Of a DNA stretch of 64,000 nucleotides, positions 24,745 to 32,773 are shown piece after piece. The stretch covers positions 1 to 64,000 of the forward strand of contig NZ_WWCJ01000013.1 in NCBI RefSeq assembly GCF_009857475.1, written 5' to 3'. The position numbers and the translations under genes were made by a program. Source of the DNA: Pseudoduganella guangdongensis (GTDB lineage: Bacteria; Pseudomonadota; Gammaproteobacteria; Burkholderiales; Burkholderiaceae_D). Positions within the stretch are counted from its first letter, which is position 1. Each line of letters starts with the position of its first letter. The notes under the pieces were generated by a model. That model saw nothing but the letters and a program-made list of their open reading frames with translations. It ran no database searches and was not told the DNA's origin.

Positions 24745-27165
24745 ATGCCCTCCAGCCGCCGCAAATTCCTCGGCATGGCCACCGCCGGCGCCGCCGGCAC
24801 CCTGTTTCCCGACCTGATCCGGCAAGCGCTGGCGGTGCCGGCCTACAGTCCCACCGGCACCCTGGCCGATGTGCAGCACGTGGTGATCTTCATGCAGGAA
24901 AACCGTTCCTTTGACCATTATTTCGGCACCCTGGCCGGCGTGCGCGGTTTTAATGACCCGCGTGCCATCACCTTGCCGGATGGTAAGCCGGTCTGGTATC
25001 AGCCCAACGCGGCGGGCGGCTATGTGTTGCCTTTCCACTTTGATGCAAAAAATACAAGCGCGCTGTCGCTTGGCACCAATCACAGCTGGAAGGGTTCGCA
25101 GGCGACCTGGCAGGGCTGGGATGCCTGGGTCAAGCAGAAGACGGCCCAGGCCATGGGCTATTTCGATCGTGGCGACCTGCCGTTCTACTATGCCCTGGCG
25201 GACGCCTTCACCATCTGCGACGACTACCACTGCTCGATCTTCGGCGCGACCGACCCGAACCGCATGTACTCGCTGACCGGCACCAACCAGAACTGGCTGG
25301 GATCGATGGGCAGCCTGTACAACATCGATGCGGCCGGCTATTACAACAACGATCCCAAGTACGACAACATCGGCTCCAGCGTGACGGCCGGCGCGCCGAA
25401 CTGGCGCACCTATGCGGAAGTGCTGGAGGGGAACAGCGTCAGCTGGAAGGTCTATCAGGAACGGGACAACTATGGCGATAACTACCTGGCCTATTTCCGC
25501 AATTTCCGCGTGAATGCCGACGGCTCGCGCCTGTCGCCGGACAGCCCGCTGTACCAGAAGGGGCGCGCCATCGCGCCAGGTTCGACCGAGGCGAACGCGC
25601 GCGGCACCAAGGGTGACTGGCTGGTCGCCTCGTTTGCGGACGATGTGCGCAATAACCGCTTGCCGCAGGTATCGTGGATCTGCGCGCCGAACGACTATAC
25701 CGAGCACTCGCCCAATTCGCCCAACGCAGGGGAGAACCTGACCGCGCGTCTGCTGGCGGCGCTGGTGGCCAACCCCGAGGTCTGGTCGAAAACGGTCTTC
25801 CTGCTCACCTACGATGAGAACGACGGCTTCTTCGACCATATCCCTTCGCACCTGGCGCCGCTGAATCCGGGCATGGGGCGCGCGACCATGGCGGACGTGG
25901 GGCAGTACGAGAACTACAATGGCGTGCCAGTCGGCCTGGGGCCGCGCGTGCCGATGCTGGTGATTTCGCCCTGGAGCAAGGGCGGCCGCGTTTGCTCGCA
26001 GCTGTTCGACCACACGTCTAAACTGCGCTTCCTGGAGGAGTGGCTTGCAGCGCGCGGCAAGGCGCGCAGCAGCACGCGCTGCGAGCATATTTCCCCTTGG
26101 CGCCGGGCGGTGTGCGGCGACCTGACCTCCGCCTTCGATTTCAGGACGCCGAATGCCGCCTGGCCGGCCTCCGTGCCCAAGACAACCAGCTACCAGCTGG
26201 TCTCCGGCAAACCGTACCCGCAGCCCCCGGCGCTGCAAACGCTACCGCTACAGGAGGCGGGCAGCCCGCGCTATTCATGCGCCTTACCGTACAACTTTGC
26301 GGTGAGCGGACGCGTGGCGGCGGCGCGCCAGTTTGAGTTGTCCTTCTTTAACCAGGGCGCGGCGGGCGGCGCATTCATTGTCTATTCGCGGGCGCGCACC
26401 GATGGGCCTTGGTACTACACGGTGGAGGCCGGCAAGCGTATCGAGCGTGAGGTGTGGAACTGGAATGGCGCGAACTATCACTTGAGCGTGCTCGGCCCGA
26501 ATGGCTTCCTGCGCGAGTACGGCGGCGTGCTGGCGCTGGCCAATGCGGCTGGCGGTGCGCGGCCTGAAGTGTCGTTTAACGCCCATGCCAACTTCACGGC
26601 GCAGGGTGTCGATGTCATCCTGTCGAATGCCGGCGGTGCGGCGGCTGTCACCTTCAAGGTGGTCGACAATGCCTATGGCCGTGGAGAGAGCAGCCATACC
26701 GTTGGGGCCGGCCAGCAGGTGGCGGTCAGGGTGTCGGTTGCCGCCAGTTTTGGCTGGTATGACTTGTCGGTCAGCTGCGATATGGATAGCCAGTACTTGC
26801 GCCGCATGGCGGGCCGCGTCGAGATTGGGCAGCCGCTGCGCACCGATCCGGCGCTCGCGCGCAGCGGCGCAGGGGCGCGGGCGACGCTGGCGGCAACCCC
26901 GGTCGCGGTGCCGCGCGCGACCCCGCTCAGTTTGGCCTACACGGTGCCCGCGCCCCAAGTGAGCGGCAAGAACTGGATCGGCATCTACCGTAGCGGCGTC
27001 ACGCCCGGGCAGGCGTCCTCCCTGGCGTGGCAATATGTCGGGGCCGGCTCAGGTAGCGTCCGCTTCGAAACGTCGGCGCTGGTCGCGGGAAGCTACTCGG
27101 CGTGGCTGCTGTACAACGATGGTTACCAGGCGCTGGCCGGTCCGGTCGCGTTCACGGTGGCTTGA
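24745..27165 (+). CDS. Phosphocholine-type phospholipase C, Tat-exported
   Basis: The 806-residue protein begins with a twin-arginine signal (SSRRKFLGMA, Arg5-Arg6) and an Ala-rich segment to about residue 30. The phosphoesterase core carries ENRSFDHYFG (52-61), the ICDDYHCSIFGATDPNR loop and ENDGFFDHIPSH. Two beta-rich DUF756-like repeats follow, then an extra C-terminal beta domain (NWIGIYRSGVTPG to the end). It should hydrolyse phosphatidylcholine or sphingomyelin outside the cytoplasm, releasing phosphocholine as a phosphate source. It exceeds PlcN/PlcH of Pseudomonas (~690-730 residues) because of the added C-terminal domain. AAGGAAG precedes the start. Hemolytic activity cannot be judged. 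Confidence 0.92.
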   Translation: MPSSRRKFLGMATAGAAGTLFPDLIRQALAVPAYSPTGTLADVQHVVIFMQENRSFDHYFGTLAGVRGFNDPRAITLPDGKPVWYQPNAAGGYVLPFHFDAKNTSALSLGTNHSWKGSQATWQGWDAWVKQKTAQAMGYFDRGDLPFYYALADAFTICDDYHCSIFGATDPNRMYSLTGTNQNWLGSMGSLYNIDAAGYYNNDPKYDNIGSSVTAGAPNWRTYAEVLEGNSVSWKVYQERDNYGDNYLAYFRNFRVNADGSRLSPDSPLYQKGRAIAPGSTEANARGTKGDWLVASFADDVRNNRLPQVSWICAPNDYTEHSPNSPNAGENLTARLLAALVANPEVWSKTVFLLTYDENDGFFDHIPSHLAPLNPGMGRATMADVGQYENYNGVPVGLGPRVPMLVISPWSKGGRVCSQLFDHTSKLRFLEEWLAARGKARSSTRCEHISPWRRAVCGDLTSAFDFRTPNAAWPASVPKTTSYQLVSGKPYPQPPALQTLPLQEAGSPRYSCALPYNFAVSGRVAAARQFELSFFNQGAAGGAFIVYSRARTDGPWYYTVEAGKRIEREVWNWNGANYHLSVLGPNGFLREYGGVLALANAAGGARPEVSFNAHANFTAQGVDVILSNAGGAAAVTFKVVDNAYGRGESSHTVGAGQQVAVRVSVAASFGWYDLSVSCDMDSQYLRRMAGRVEIGQPLRTDPALARSGAGARATLAATPVAVPRATPLSLAYTVPAPQVSGKNWIGIYRSGVTPGQASSLAWQYVGAGSGSVRFETSALVAGSYSAWLLYNDGYQALAGPVAFTVA

Positions 27166-27166
27166 G

Positions 27167-27646
27167 TCATCGCGTCGGCGTAGTGCGCTTTTCGGCGAGC
27201 AGATGTTCGATCTGGTTGAGTTTCAGCAGGATTTCGACTTGCGCCGGCGATGCTTGCCGGCCCTGCCCGAAAGCGGACTGCATATTTTGCAGTAGCGCTG
27301 CGTTGAAGGCGGCAACGCCGAAGACTGTGCTGAGGGTGGCCGCGATGCCGGTTGCGACCACAGCGCGCTTGACGCTGGTCACGGCCTGTTCAAAGGCGGC
27401 CATGCGCCGCTCAACGTCGCGAGCGCGAAGCTCTTCCCGATCGCGGGCAGCAGCCTCCCGCTCACGGGCCGCGGCCTCGCGCTCGTCGGCGCGAGCTGTG
27501 TAGGCCTCCATAATGGCGCGGAACTCAGCAAGTTTCGCATCGTGGCGCGCTTCGGAAACGGCAAGGCTGGAATCGACATACTGTTTGAGGGCGGGATCCA
27601 TAACTTGATCTTCGGCGGTGGCGGATTGGATGTCAACCAGACTCAT
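27167..27646 (-). CDS. Coiled-coil protein with one membrane span, unknown function
   Basis: The 159-residue protein has a long charged helix (about residues 30-85) rich in Arg, Glu and Ala, containing the repeat REREAAARDREE. A hydrophobic span at about 95-118 (VVATGIAATLSTVFGVAAF) and a short polar tail follow. A GGAGG ribosome binding site lies 5-6 bases before the ATG. No family is recognised. Its architecture (coiled coil then membrane anchor) resembles the small protein at 56163-56447, but I see no clear sequence identity. It is convergent with the phospholipase gene, one base apart. Confidence 0.7.
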   Translation of the reverse strand: MSLVDIQSATAEDQVMDPALKQYVDSSLAVSEARHDAKLAEFRAIMEAYTARADEREAAAREREAAARDREELRARDVERRMAAFEQAVTSVKRAVVATGIAATLSTVFGVAAFNAALLQNMQSAFGQGRQASPAQVEILLKLNQIEHLLAEKRTTPTR

Positions 27647-27706
27647 GGGGAACCTCCGTGAGATTCCCCATTATGGCGACTACCCCCTTACCCGCTTAGA
27701 GCCAGA

Positions 27707-27913
27707 TCAAGCTTTGGCTGGCTTGCCTGCCGCCAGATGGTGCGCCACCAGGGCGTTGGCGTGACCATGACCCATGGCGTGCTCGTTCTTCAGCACTCCG
27801 ACCATGTCCATGTGCTTCATGCCTTTCATGCCCTGCAGCAGCTTGAACCAGTGCTCGATCGGCTGGCCGTATTTGGCTTCGATGGACGGGAAGTAGGAGG
27901 ATGGGGTTCCCAT
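27707..27913 (-). CDS. DUF4287-type small protein
   Basis: The 68-residue protein begins MGTPSSYFPSIEAKYGQPIE and includes a His- and Met-rich middle (MGHGHANALVAHH), a pattern I associate with DUF4287. The ATG at 27913 is preferred over an upstream in-frame ATG because AGGAGG lies 6 bases before it. It follows an AHSA1-type gene by 10 bases on the same strand; DUF4287 and SRPBCC proteins are often neighbours. Function is unknown. Confidence 0.8.
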   Translation of the reverse strand: MGTPSSYFPSIEAKYGQPIEHWFKLLQGMKGMKHMDMVGVLKNEHAMGHGHANALVAHHLAAGKPAKA

Positions 27914-27923
27914 GTGCGCCTCC

Positions 27924-28358
27924 TTATTGTTCAACCAGCAGGGCAAGCAAGGCCAGCGACTGCTGCCAGCCCACGTAGCACTGGTCGGCCGGGATCACGG
28001 CCGGCACGCCTTCCTGGGTGATTTCGACCTCGGTGCCGCAGGAAACGGCGCGCAGGATGATGGTGGAGGTCATCTGGCCCGGCAGGTTGGGGTCGTCGAA
28101 GGTGGCGCTGTAGCGGATCTTCTCGCCCGGGTGCAGTTCCAGGTACTCGCCGCCAAAGGAGTGCGTGAAGCCGGTGCCGAGGTCGGTGAAGGACATGCGG
28201 TACTTGCCGCCTACGCGGGCATCCATTTCGTGTACCTCGCCCAGGTAGCCGTTCGGCGGCAGCCATTTGTTGAAGGCGGCAGCGGTGGTCCAGGCTTTGT
28301 AGATGCGATCCGGGGAGGCGCGCAGGACGCGGTGCAGTTTGATGGTGTTGGTTGCCAT
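27924..28358 (-). CDS. SRPBCC (AHSA1/START-like) family protein
   Basis: The 144-residue protein has the typical opening of activator-of-Hsp90-like proteins (HRVLRASPDRIYKAWTTAAA) and a second strand block GEVHEMDARVGGKYRMSF. The fold forms a hydrophobic ligand cavity. No catalytic function is assignable. The ATG at 28358 has GGAG 7 bases upstream; the frame continues 24 codons further upstream without support. It heads a two-gene unit with the DUF4287 gene and is divergent from rpsB. Confidence 0.88.
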   Translation of the reverse strand: MATNTIKLHRVLRASPDRIYKAWTTAAAFNKWLPPNGYLGEVHEMDARVGGKYRMSFTDLGTGFTHSFGGEYLELHPGEKIRYSATFDDPNLPGQMTSTIILRAVSCGTEVEITQEGVPAVIPADQCYVGWQQSLALLALLVEQ

Positions 28359-28445
28359 TTCAAGTCTCCTTGTGGGTGGTTGGTATAGGCACGACGTGCC
28401 AGCCTTGCCGGAATCGACAGGAAAATACAAAAAGTGCGAAATATT

Positions 28446-28475
28446 TTGTATTCATTGTCAATGTTGCACTAAAAT
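28446..28475 (+). promoter_or_regulatory. Candidate sigma-70 promoter for rpsB
   Basis: TTGTAT (28446-28451) and TAAAAT (28470-28475) are separated by 18 bases. It would give a leader of roughly 185 nt before the rpsB start. Confidence 0.4.
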
Positions 28476-28616
28476 GCCGCCCGGTGCACGGCCGGCAGAG
28501 CGGCAACACGCTTGCACAGCACCCCCTGAATAAGCTAAAATCGATGGTTGCCTGAACTCCGTTCTTGCAATGTTGTAAATTTTCTTATTTTATAAACCCG
28601 AATCCCCCCAACAAGG

Positions 28617-28661
28617 GTGCCCGCAAGGGTCACTGGGCGGATTCCAGACCCAACCCTGGAG
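28617..28661 (+). promoter_or_regulatory. Probable S2-responsive rpsB leader: two hairpins, one masking the ribosome binding site
   Basis: Hairpin 1 pairs GTGCCC (28617-28622) with GGG-T-CAC (28627-28633), with a bulged T and a GCAA tetraloop. Hairpin 2 pairs TCCAG (28643-28647) with CTGGA (28656-28660), which covers part of the GGAG ribosome binding site (28658-28661). In E. coli, S2 represses rpsB-tsf by binding a structured leader; the same logic is inferred here. Confidence 0.4.
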
Positions 28662-28666
28662 TAAAT

Positions 28667-29419
28667 ATGTCTGTAACGATGCGTGAAATGCTGGAAGCCG
28701 GCGTCCATTTCGGTCACCAAACCCGTTTCTGGAACCCAAAGATGGCTCCGTTCATCTTCGGCCACCGCAACAAGATTCACATCATCAACCTGGAAAAGAC
28801 CCTGGCCATGTACCAGGACGCGATGAAAACCATCCGTCAAATCTCCGCTTCCCGTGGCACCATCCTGATGGTTGGCACCAAGCGCCAGGCTCGCGACATC
28901 ATCGCTGCTGAAGCTCAGCGCGCAGGTGTTCCGTTTGTTGACCAGCGTTGGCTGGGCGGCATGCTGACCAACTTCAAGACCATCAAGACCTCGATCAAGC
29001 GCCTGAAAGACATGGAAGCATCGATCGAAGACGGTTCCGTCGAGAAGCTGTCGAAAAAAGAAGCACTGCTGTTCCGTCGCGAACTGGACAAGCTGCAGAA
29101 ATCCATCGGCGGTATCAAGGATATGGGCGGTGTTCCTGACGCAATCTTCGTGGTGGACGTTGGCTACCACAAAGGCGCGATCACCGAAGCTGCAAAACTG
29201 GGCATCCCAGTGATCGGTGTGGTCGATACCAACCACTCCCCAGCAGGCGTGACCCACGTTATCCCTGGTAACGACGACTCTTCCAAAGCGATCACCCTGT
29301 ACGCCCGCGGCGTAGCAGACGCGATCCTGGAAGGCCGCGCAAACGCCACCACTGAAGTCCTGGAATCGATCAAGACTGCAGCTGGCGACGAGTTCGTAGA
29401 AGTTAACGAGCAGGCTTAA
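28667..29419 (+). CDS. rpsB: 30S ribosomal protein S2
   Basis: The 250-residue protein begins MSVTMREMLEAGVHFGHQTR and contains FWNPKMAPFIFGHRNKIHII and the DQRWLGGMLTNFKT block, all hallmarks of S2. It binds the 30S head-body neck late in assembly with S1. The start at 28667 has GGAG 5 bases upstream; an upstream open extension is leader sequence. Codon use is markedly biased to major codons, as expected for a highly expressed gene. tsf follows after two hairpins. Confidence 0.99.
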   Translation: MSVTMREMLEAGVHFGHQTRFWNPKMAPFIFGHRNKIHIINLEKTLAMYQDAMKTIRQISASRGTILMVGTKRQARDIIAAEAQRAGVPFVDQRWLGGMLTNFKTIKTSIKRLKDMEASIEDGSVEKLSKKEALLFRRELDKLQKSIGGIKDMGGVPDAIFVVDVGYHKGAITEAAKLGIPVIGVVDTNHSPAGVTHVIPGNDDSSKAITLYARGVADAILEGRANATTEVLESIKTAAGDEFVEVNEQA

Positions 29420-29426
29420 TTGCCTG

Positions 29427-29442
29427 GCTGCCGCAAGGCAGC
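29427..29442 (+). promoter_or_regulatory. Stem-loop just after rpsB
   Basis: GCTGCC (29427-29432) and GGCAGC (29437-29442) form a perfect 6-bp stem closed by a GCAA tetraloop, with only a weak T tract after it. It may stabilise the rpsB 3' end or act with the terminator-like hairpin 11 bases further on. Confidence 0.5.
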
Positions 29443-29453
29443 TTCAGCTTGAG

Positions 29454-29486
29454 AAAGGGGTGGCCCACCAGCTCCCCCTTTTTTTT
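29454..29486 (+). terminator. Attenuator-like terminator between rpsB and tsf
   Basis: AAAGGGG (29454-29460) pairs with CCCCTTT (29475-29481) and is followed by more T residues to 29486. It lies inside the rpsB-tsf operon, so it probably lowers rather than abolishes tsf transcription. Confidence 0.65.
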
Positions 29487-29564
29487 AAACCGAATCACCC
29501 GGACGAGCAGGCTGCCTTTGGCGCCGCCCCGGACAGAATCCCAAACCGAATACAGGAGAAACAC

Positions 29565-30479
29565 ATGGCAGCAATTACTGCAGCAATGGTAGGCGAACTG
29601 CGCGCAAAAACCGACGCGCCAATGATGGAATGCAAAAAAGCGCTGACCGAAGCCGGCGGCGACATGGACAAAGCGGAAGAGCTGCTGCGCGTTAAGCTGG
29701 GCGGCAAAGCTGCCAAAGCTTCGGCACGTATCACCGCTGAAGGCGTGGTTGCTTCCTACATCGCTGGCAACGTCGGCGCCCTGGTGGAAGTGAACTCCGA
29801 GACCGACTTCGTTGCGAAAAACGACGACTTCCTGGCCCTGGCCGCCCTGGCTGCCAAGCTGGCCGCTGAACACAACCCGGCTGACGTTGCTGCCCTGCAG
29901 GCTCTGCCAGCTGGCAACGGCCAGACCCTGGACGAAGTGCGCGCCGCCCTGGTTGGTAAAATCGGCGAAAACATGTCCTTCCGTCGTTTCCAGCGTTTTG
30001 AAACCACCGGCAAGCTGGCAACCTACCTGCACGGCACCAAGATCGGCGTGATCGTTGATTTCGACGGCGCCGACGAGCAAGTGGGTAAAGACGTGGCCAT
30101 GCACATCGCTGCAATGAAGCCAGTCGCCCTGTCGTCCGACAACGTGCCAGCTGACCTGATCGCTAAAGAGCGTTCGGTTGCCCAGGCCAAGTCCGACGAA
30201 GATGCAGCTGCCGCTGTTGCCGCCGGCAAGCCAGCCCAGCCAGCCGACATCGTTGCCAAGCGTATCGATGGCGCCGTGGCCAAGTACCTGAAAGAAGTGT
30301 CCCTGATGAACCAGGCTTTCGTGAAAAACGACAAGCAGTCCATCGAGCAGATGCTGAAAGCCGCTAACACCACCGTTAAGGGCTTCACCATGTACGTGGT
30401 TGGCGAAGGCATTGAGAAGAAAGTTGACGATTTCGCGGCGGAAGTCGCAGCCCAAATGGCTGCCTCCAAAGGCGCATAA
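29565..30479 (+). CDS. tsf: Elongation factor Ts
   Basis: The 304-residue protein starts MAAITAAMVGELRAKTDAPM, contains the TDFVAKNDDF core motif (SETDFVAKN), and has N-terminal UBA-like and duplicated core domains. EF-Ts exchanges GDP for GTP on EF-Tu. The ATG at 29565 has GGAG 6 bases upstream. It is the second gene of the rpsB-tsf operon and ends at a strong terminator (30488-30511). Confidence 0.99.
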   Translation: MAAITAAMVGELRAKTDAPMMECKKALTEAGGDMDKAEELLRVKLGGKAAKASARITAEGVVASYIAGNVGALVEVNSETDFVAKNDDFLALAALAAKLAAEHNPADVAALQALPAGNGQTLDEVRAALVGKIGENMSFRRFQRFETTGKLATYLHGTKIGVIVDFDGADEQVGKDVAMHIAAMKPVALSSDNVPADLIAKERSVAQAKSDEDAAAAVAAGKPAQPADIVAKRIDGAVAKYLKEVSLMNQAFVKNDKQSIEQMLKAANTTVKGFTMYVVGEGIEKKVDDFAAEVAAQMAASKGA

Positions 30480-30487
30480 TCAAGAGA

Positions 30488-30511
30488 ACGGGCCGCAAGG
30501 CCCGTTTTTTT
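30488..30511 (+). terminator. Rho-independent terminator after tsf
   Basis: ACGGGCC (30488-30494) and GGCCCGT (30499-30505) form a perfect 7-bp stem with a GCAA loop, followed by a T run to 30511. Confidence 0.92.
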
Positions 30512-30545
30512 AGCTGTACCCGGCTTGTTAAGCTTTTTTTAAGGC

Positions 30546-30575
30546 TTGCACGCTGCGATTTGAACGGTGGACAAT
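30546..30575 (+). promoter_or_regulatory. Candidate promoter for pyrH-frr
   Basis: TTGCAC (30546-30551) and GACAAT (30570-30575) are 18 bases apart, in the 162-bp gap after the tsf terminator. The match is moderate, but a promoter is needed here because the terminator separates pyrH from tsf. Confidence 0.35.
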
Positions 30576-30641
30576 GGCATTTCCGTTATCATTGCCGCCG
30601 AAGCCAGACCGAACAAAACATTGAAAAAGGAGCCCCAGCTC

Positions 30642-31358
30642 ATGTCAAAACCAGCCTTCAAGCGCGTCCTCCTGAAATTGTCCGGCGAAGCCCTGATGGG
30701 CGACGACCCGTACGGCATCAACCGCGCCACCATCGAGCGCACTGTGGCGGACGTCGCCGAAGTCGCAAAGCTGGGCGTTGAAGTAGCGGTCGTGATTGGC
30801 GGCGGCAACATCTTCCGTGGCGTGGCGCCAGGCGCCCAGGGCATGGACCGCGCGACTGCCGACTACATGGGCATGCTGGCTACCGTGATGAACGCCCTGG
30901 CCCTGGCCGATGCGATGAAGCACGTGGGCGTGACCGCGCGCGTGATGTCGGCCATCGGCATCGAGCAGGTGGTCGAGCCGTATGTGCGCCCGAAAGCGCT
31001 GCAGTACCTGGAAGAAGGCAAGGTCGTGATCTTCGCTGCCGGCACCGGCAACCCGTTCTTCACCACCGACACCGCTGCCGCGCTGCGCGGTTCGGAAATG
31101 AGTGCGGAAATCGTGCTGAAGGCGACCAAGGTCGACGGCATCTACACCGCCGACCCGAAGAAGGACCCGAACGCCACCATGTATCACAAGATCAGCTTCG
31201 ACGAAGCGATCTCCAAGCACCTGCAGGTAATGGACGCCACCGCCTTTGCGCTGTGCCGCGACCAGAAGCTGCCGATTAAAGTGTTCTCGATTACCAAACC
31301 CGGCGCGTTGATGAACGTGATTATGGGCGAGGAAGAGGGTACACTGGTACACGTTTAA
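30642..31358 (+). CDS. pyrH: Uridylate kinase
   Basis: The 238-residue UMP kinase of the amino-acid-kinase fold begins MSKPAFKRVLLKLSGEALMG, with GGGNIFRG, the DYMGMLATVMNALAL helix and the TDTAAALRG block. It phosphorylates UMP to UDP for RNA and sugar-nucleotide synthesis and is usually GTP-activated and UTP-inhibited. AAGGAG lies upstream of the ATG at 30642. frr follows 32 bases downstream in the same unit. Confidence 0.98.
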   Translation: MSKPAFKRVLLKLSGEALMGDDPYGINRATIERTVADVAEVAKLGVEVAVVIGGGNIFRGVAPGAQGMDRATADYMGMLATVMNALALADAMKHVGVTARVMSAIGIEQVVEPYVRPKALQYLEEGKVVIFAAGTGNPFFTTDTAAALRGSEMSAEIVLKATKVDGIYTADPKKDPNATMYHKISFDEAISKHLQVMDATAFALCRDQKLPIKVFSITKPGALMNVIMGEEEGTLVHV

Positions 31359-31390
31359 TAATATTCAAGTTAAAGCAACAGGAGTTATGA

Positions 31391-31951
31391 ATGTCTACTG
31401 CTGACATTAAAAAGAGCGCCCAGGACAAAATGGGCAAATCCCTGGAAACCTTGCGCGCCAATCTGGCCAAGGTGCGTACCGGTCGTGCCCACGTCGGCAT
31501 GCTGGACAGCGTGATGGTGGATTACTACGGCAACCCAACCCCGATCAACCAGGTCGCCAACCTGACCCTGGTCGACGCGCGCACTATCGGCGTGACCCCG
31601 TTCGAAAAGAAAATGGGCGCCGTGATCGAAAAGGCGATCCGTGATTCCGACCTGGGCCTGAACCCGGCCTCGCAAGGCGACACCATCCGCGTGCCGACCC
31701 CGCCGCTGAACGAAGAGCGCCGCAAGGAAATGGTCAAGCTGTGCAAAGGCGAAGGCGAAGATTCGAAAGTGGCCGTGCGCAACATCCGCCGCGACGCCAA
31801 CGAAGCCATGAAAAAGCTGGTCAAGGACAAAGCCATTTCGGAAGACGACGAGCGTCGCGGCGTCGACGAAGTGCAGAAGCTGACCGACAAGTTCATCGCC
31901 GACATCGACAAGATCGTTGCCGAAAAAGAGAAAGAAGTCCTGACCGTCTAA
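31391..31951 (+). CDS. frr: Ribosome recycling factor
   Basis: The 186-residue protein carries the RRF signature (LAKVRTGRAHVGMLDSVMV), the VRNIRRDANEAMKKL helix and a C-terminal acidic helix. With EF-G it splits post-termination ribosomes. AGGAG lies 6 bases before the ATG. A strong terminator follows 10 bases after the stop, marking the end of the pyrH-frr transcript. Confidence 0.98.
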   Translation: MSTADIKKSAQDKMGKSLETLRANLAKVRTGRAHVGMLDSVMVDYYGNPTPINQVANLTLVDARTIGVTPFEKKMGAVIEKAIRDSDLGLNPASQGDTIRVPTPPLNEERRKEMVKLCKGEGEDSKVAVRNIRRDANEAMKKLVKDKAISEDDERRGVDEVQKLTDKFIADIDKIVAEKEKEVLTV

Positions 31952-31961
31952 GGACCCAAAA

Positions 31962-32004
31962 CCGGGGAGGGGTGGAGGCATTGCCTCCACGTCCCCGGAT
32001 TTTT
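31962..32004 (+). terminator. Strong bipartite terminator between frr and uppS
   Basis: CCGGGGA (31962-31968) pairs with TCCCCGG (31992-31998). An inner 8-bp stem GTGGAGGC/GCCTCCAC (31972-31979 and 31983-31990) has an ATT loop, and TTTTT ends at 32004. Confidence 0.9.
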
Positions 32005-32017
32005 AGTTTACGTACCT

Positions 32018-32767
32018 ATGAAATATTCGAGTTCGACGACCGCAGTTCCGGATGCGCCCAAGGTGCCGCGCCACCTGGCCATTATCATGGACGGCAACGG
32101 ACGCTGGGCAACCAAGCGTTTCATGCCGCGCGTGGCAGGCCACGTCAAGGGCGTGGAAGCGGTGCGCACCGTGGTGGAAGCCTGCGCCGCGCGCGGCATC
32201 GAGTACCTGACCGTCTTCGCGTTCAGCTCCGAGAACTGGCGCCGGCCGGAAGAGGAAGTTTCGCTCTTGATGAAACTGTTCGTCACCGCGCTGGAGCGCG
32301 AAGTGTCGAAGATGCATGCGAATAATATCCGCCTGAAGGTGGTGGGCGACCTGTCGCGCTTCGATGCGAAGCTGCAGGAAATGATCGCCAACGCCGAGCG
32401 CAAGACCGCCAACAACACCCGCATGACCGTCACCGTGTGCGCCAACTACGGCGGCCGCTGGGATATCATGCAGGCCATCGGCAAGATGGTGGCCGAGCAT
32501 CCGGGCGTGACCGACTTCTCCGAAGAGCAGCTGGCGCCGTACCTGTCCATGGCCTATGCGCCCGAGCCGGATCTGTTCATCCGCACCGGCGGCGAAGAGC
32601 GCATCTCCAACTTCCTGCTGTGGCAACTGGCCTACACGGAGCTGCACTTCACCGATACCTATTGGCCCGATTTCAATGCCGAACGCCTGGACGAGGCGAT
32701 TGCCTCCTACCAGAACCGTGAACGCCGCTTTGGCCGCACCGGCGACCAAGTGGCCCAGAAAAGCTAA
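32018..32767 (+). CDS. uppS: Undecaprenyl diphosphate synthase (cis-prenyltransferase)
   Basis: The 249-residue enzyme has the UPP synthase opening LAIIMDGNGRWATKR (catalytic Asp25) and the C-terminal RTGGEERISNFLLWQLAY block. It elongates farnesyl diphosphate to the C55 lipid carrier for peptidoglycan and O-antigen. The ATG at 32018 lies only 13 bases after the T tract of the frr terminator, with no ribosome binding site in between. Translation may therefore be leaderless or depend on read-through. A GTG at 32063 is an internal alternative but would leave almost no residues before the active-site strand. Confidence 0.97.
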   Translation: MKYSSSTTAVPDAPKVPRHLAIIMDGNGRWATKRFMPRVAGHVKGVEAVRTVVEACAARGIEYLTVFAFSSENWRRPEEEVSLLMKLFVTALEREVSKMHANNIRLKVVGDLSRFDAKLQEMIANAERKTANNTRMTVTVCANYGGRWDIMQAIGKMVAEHPGVTDFSEEQLAPYLSMAYAPEPDLFIRTGGEERISNFLLWQLAYTELHFTDTYWPDFNAERLDEAIASYQNRERRFGRTGDQVAQKS

Positions 32768-32773
32768 ACTAGC

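Larger units (their letters stand above)
28359..28666 (+). other. 308-bp divergent intergenic region: promoter and leader of rpsB
   Basis: This gap is the AT-richest stretch of the neighbourhood and contains no credible gene. It should hold the minus-strand promoter of the SRPBCC gene and the rpsB promoters. A good match for rpsB is at 28446-28475; a further AT-rich block at 28565-28597 (TTGCAA, TATAAA, spacing 20) may be a second one. The last 50 bases form two hairpins, described separately. Confidence 0.6.
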
